From: Dehalococcoidia bacterium | Lineage (GTDB): Bacteria > Chloroflexota > Dehalococcoidia > UBA2979 | Direction: 5' to 3' | NCBI GenBank assembly: GCA_023228765.1 | Contig: JALOAM010000136.1 | Span: 1 to 8,470 of the forward strand | Length of the DNA: 8,470 nucleotides | In this document: positions 7,134 through 8,470 of the stretch, piece after piece | How positions within the stretch are numbered: position 1 is the stretch's first letter | Layout of the letters: each line of letters opens with the position of its first letter | Notes under the pieces: model-generated | The model's database searches: none | The model's input: only the letters and a program-made list of their open reading frames with translations | Told to the model about the DNA's origin: nothing | Program-made: the position numbers and the translations under genes

Positions 7134-8330
7134 TCACTCGACAGTCGCGGAGCGGGTGCCGTCCCGCCACCGGATCAGTACCCGATCGCCCGCCTCCACG
7201 TCCCCGTTGGATGGCACGGGGGTGCCGTCCTCGCGGTTCACGAGGGCGTACCCACGGTCCAGGGTGGCGAGCGGCGAGAGCGTGCGAAGCTGCGCGGCGA
7301 GGCCGGCGGTCTGTTCGCGCGCCTCGACGATCGAGCGATGGACGGCGTGCTGCATGGAGTCGGCGCGGCTCGATACGCCTCGGTGGAGGGGACGCGTGTC
7401 AGGGAGCTGGCGCTCGAGTCGGGTGATCGTGCGGTCCACCTCCTGGCTCGACTGCGCGAGGCGGCGCGAGACGAACATGAGCCCGCGCGCCCGCACCGAC
7501 TCGACGCGTCGGGCGACATCGACACGGTCGGGGGCGACCATCTCCGCCGCGGCGGAGGGAGTCGGCGCCCGGCGGTCCGCGACGAGGTCGGCGAGCGTGG
7601 TGTCCGTCTCGTGGCCGACGGCGGAGACGACAGGCACGGGGCAGCCGAAGATCGCGCGGACCACCGGCTCCTCGTTGAACGCCCAGAGGTCCTCGGTCGA
7701 TCCGCCCCCGCGCCCCACGATGACGACGTCCGGCCAGAGGTCCGGGCGGCCCTTCGGCGCGATGGAGCGGATGGCATCCGCGATGTCGACCGCAGCCTCG
7801 TCGCCCTGCACGATCGCGTGCTGGAGCATCAGCGTTGCCATGGGCCAGCGGCGTTCGAGCACGGTCTGGATGTCGTGGAGCGCGGCGCCTCGGGCGCTGG
7901 TGACTACCCCGATGCGTCGAGGGAACACCGGGAGCGGGCGCTTGCGGGCGTCATCGAACAGGCCGTCGGCCTCGAACTGCGCCTTCCGGCGTTCGAACTC
8001 GGCCTGCAGTGCGCCGACGCCGGCGGGCTGGACGAAGTCCACCATGAACTGCAGGTTGCCTCGTTCGGCGTAGAACGTGACCTGGCCGTGGGCGACCAGG
8101 GAGACACCGGACTGCATGTGCTTCCGGTGGGGCATGTTCTGGTTGCGGAAGAAGACGCAGTTCAGCGCCCCTCCGTTGTCCTTCAAGGTGAAGTACATAT
8201 GGCCGGAGGAGGCGACCGTGAGGTTGGAGACCTCGCCGCCGATCCAGAGGTCGCGCAGGTGCGGGTCGCCGTCTACCCGCTCACGCAGATAGCGGGCGAC
8301 CTGCCAGACCGCGCGGACCTCGGGAGGCAC
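7134..8330 (-). CDS. xseA: Exodeoxyribonuclease VII large subunit
   Basis: XseA is the catalytic subunit of exonuclease VII, active on single-stranded DNA in repair and recombination. The 398-residue protein starts with an OB-fold DNA-binding domain (about 5-103, with IGGEVSNLTVASSGHMYFTL). The catalytic domain has RRIGVVTSARGAALHDI (138-154), IVGRGGGSTEDLWAFNEE (204-221), VVSAVGHETDTTLADLVADR (234-253) and RAPTPSAAAEM (254-264). A helical region (about 270-345) precedes the C-terminal LSPLATLDRGYALV (351-364). It is shorter than the E. coli protein (456) mainly in the helical region, but within the range of the family. The start is a GTG with GAGGGG 7 bases upstream, 31 bases after the efp stop; the N-terminus VWQVARYLRERVDGDPHL aligns with family N-termini. 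Confidence 0.96.
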   Translation of the reverse strand: MPPEVRAVWQVARYLRERVDGDPHLRDLWIGGEVSNLTVASSGHMYFTLKDNGGALNCVFFRNQNMPHRKHMQSGVSLVAHGQVTFYAERGNLQFMVDFVQPAGVGALQAEFERRKAQFEADGLFDDARKRPLPVFPRRIGVVTSARGAALHDIQTVLERRWPMATLMLQHAIVQGDEAAVDIADAIRSIAPKGRPDLWPDVVIVGRGGGSTEDLWAFNEEPVVRAIFGCPVPVVSAVGHETDTTLADLVADRRAPTPSAAAEMVAPDRVDVARRVESVRARGLMFVSRRLAQSSQEVDRTITRLERQLPDTRPLHRGVSSRADSMQHAVHRSIVEAREQTAGLAAQLRTLSPLATLDRGYALVNREDGTPVPSNGDVEAGDRVLIRWRDGTRSATVE

Positions 8331-8361
8331 GAGGGTTCCCCTCAGCCCTTCGTCGGGCGGA

Positions 8362-8470
8362 CTACGACTTCACGCGTTCGAGGTACTTCCCGTCCGAGGT
8401 GGAGACCTTGATCTTGTCGCCGACCTCCAGGAACAACGGGACGTTGGTGACCAGGCCGGTCTCCAGCGTG
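8362..8470 (-). CDS. efp: Elongation factor P, C-terminal end (5' end outside window)
   Basis: EF-P binds between the P and E sites of the ribosome and relieves stalling at consecutive prolines. Only the last 35 residues and a TAG stop (8362-8364) are inside the window: TLETGLVTNVPLFLEVGDK continuing to GKYLERVKS. This is the third, OB-fold domain of EF-P, with the characteristic ETG..V.VPLF...GDKI.V.T..G.YLERV pattern. The N-terminal KOW-like domain and the modified tip residue (Lys or Arg) are outside, so the modification class cannot be judged. It lies 31 bases upstream of xseA in the same orientation and likely heads or shares that transcript. Confidence 0.93.
   Translation of the reverse strand, partial: TLETGLVTNVPLFLEVGDKIKVSTSDGKYLERVKS

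Noticed and set aside
7108..7170. Longer xseB starting at 7170
   Set aside because: It would overlap the end of xseA and add residues unlike XseB; the ATG at 7107 gives the normal length.
5992..8073. A 693-codon open frame on the + strand opposite the formyltransferase, xseB and xseA
   Set aside because: It is antisense to three recognised genes, has Gly/Glu/Val-rich then Arg/Ser-rich composition that changes at the gene borders, and shows no domain.

Overview
The window is a GC-rich (roughly 70%), gene-dense stretch of a bacterial chromosome carrying core housekeeping genes. There is no sign of phage, transposon, CRISPR, RNA gene or horizontally acquired material. The gene set (EF-P, XseA, XseB, a formyltransferase-like protein, an RluB/RsuA-type pseudouridine synthase, Cmk beside a PlsC-type acyltransferase, GlmS, Dxs) and the C/G-rich intergenic palindromes would fit a high-GC Chloroflexota, perhaps a Dehalococcoidia-like lineage. 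This placement is an inference from gene order and base composition; a high-GC actinobacterium or Deinococcus relative cannot be excluded from this window.

Layout, left to right. The 3' part of dxs (isoprenoid precursor synthesis) runs off the left edge on the + strand. Every other gene is on the - strand, so reading leftward from the right edge they come in this order: efp (3' end only), xseA, xseB, a 247-aa PurN/Fmt-fold formyltransferase of uncertain substrate, a 99-aa unrecognised protein, an rluB-type pseudouridine synthase, cmk, plsC-type acyltransferase, glmS. dxs and glmS converge on a 128-base gap. That gap holds a strong intrinsic terminator whose U-run serves glmS.

The - strand genes form two tightly packed blocks with gaps of 23-127 bases: efp-xseA-xseB-formyltransferase, and the 99-aa gene-rluB-cmk-plsC. 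They are separated by 209 bases containing a G/C-rich hairpin. A 318-base gap then separates plsC from glmS. It holds an inverted pair of about 55-base palindromic repeats related to that hairpin, and, closer to glmS, a direct repeat that could be a regulatory site. Functionally the window spans translation (EF-P, 23S or 16S rRNA pseudouridylation), DNA repair (exonuclease VII), pyrimidine nucleotide supply (Cmk), phospholipid synthesis (PlsC), amino-sugar and cell-envelope precursor synthesis (GlmS) and isoprenoids (Dxs). These are unrelated housekeeping functions sharing transcripts, not one pathway.

I found no convincing new multi-gene system. The points most worth a second look are the cmk start (no ATG, GTG or TTG near the family N-terminus, but an ATT with a well-placed Shine-Dalgarno sequence), the divergent formyltransferase that keeps the Asn/His/Asp catalytic residues but lacks the usual PurN substrate loop, the 99-aa orphan protein, and the inverted intergenic palindromes.
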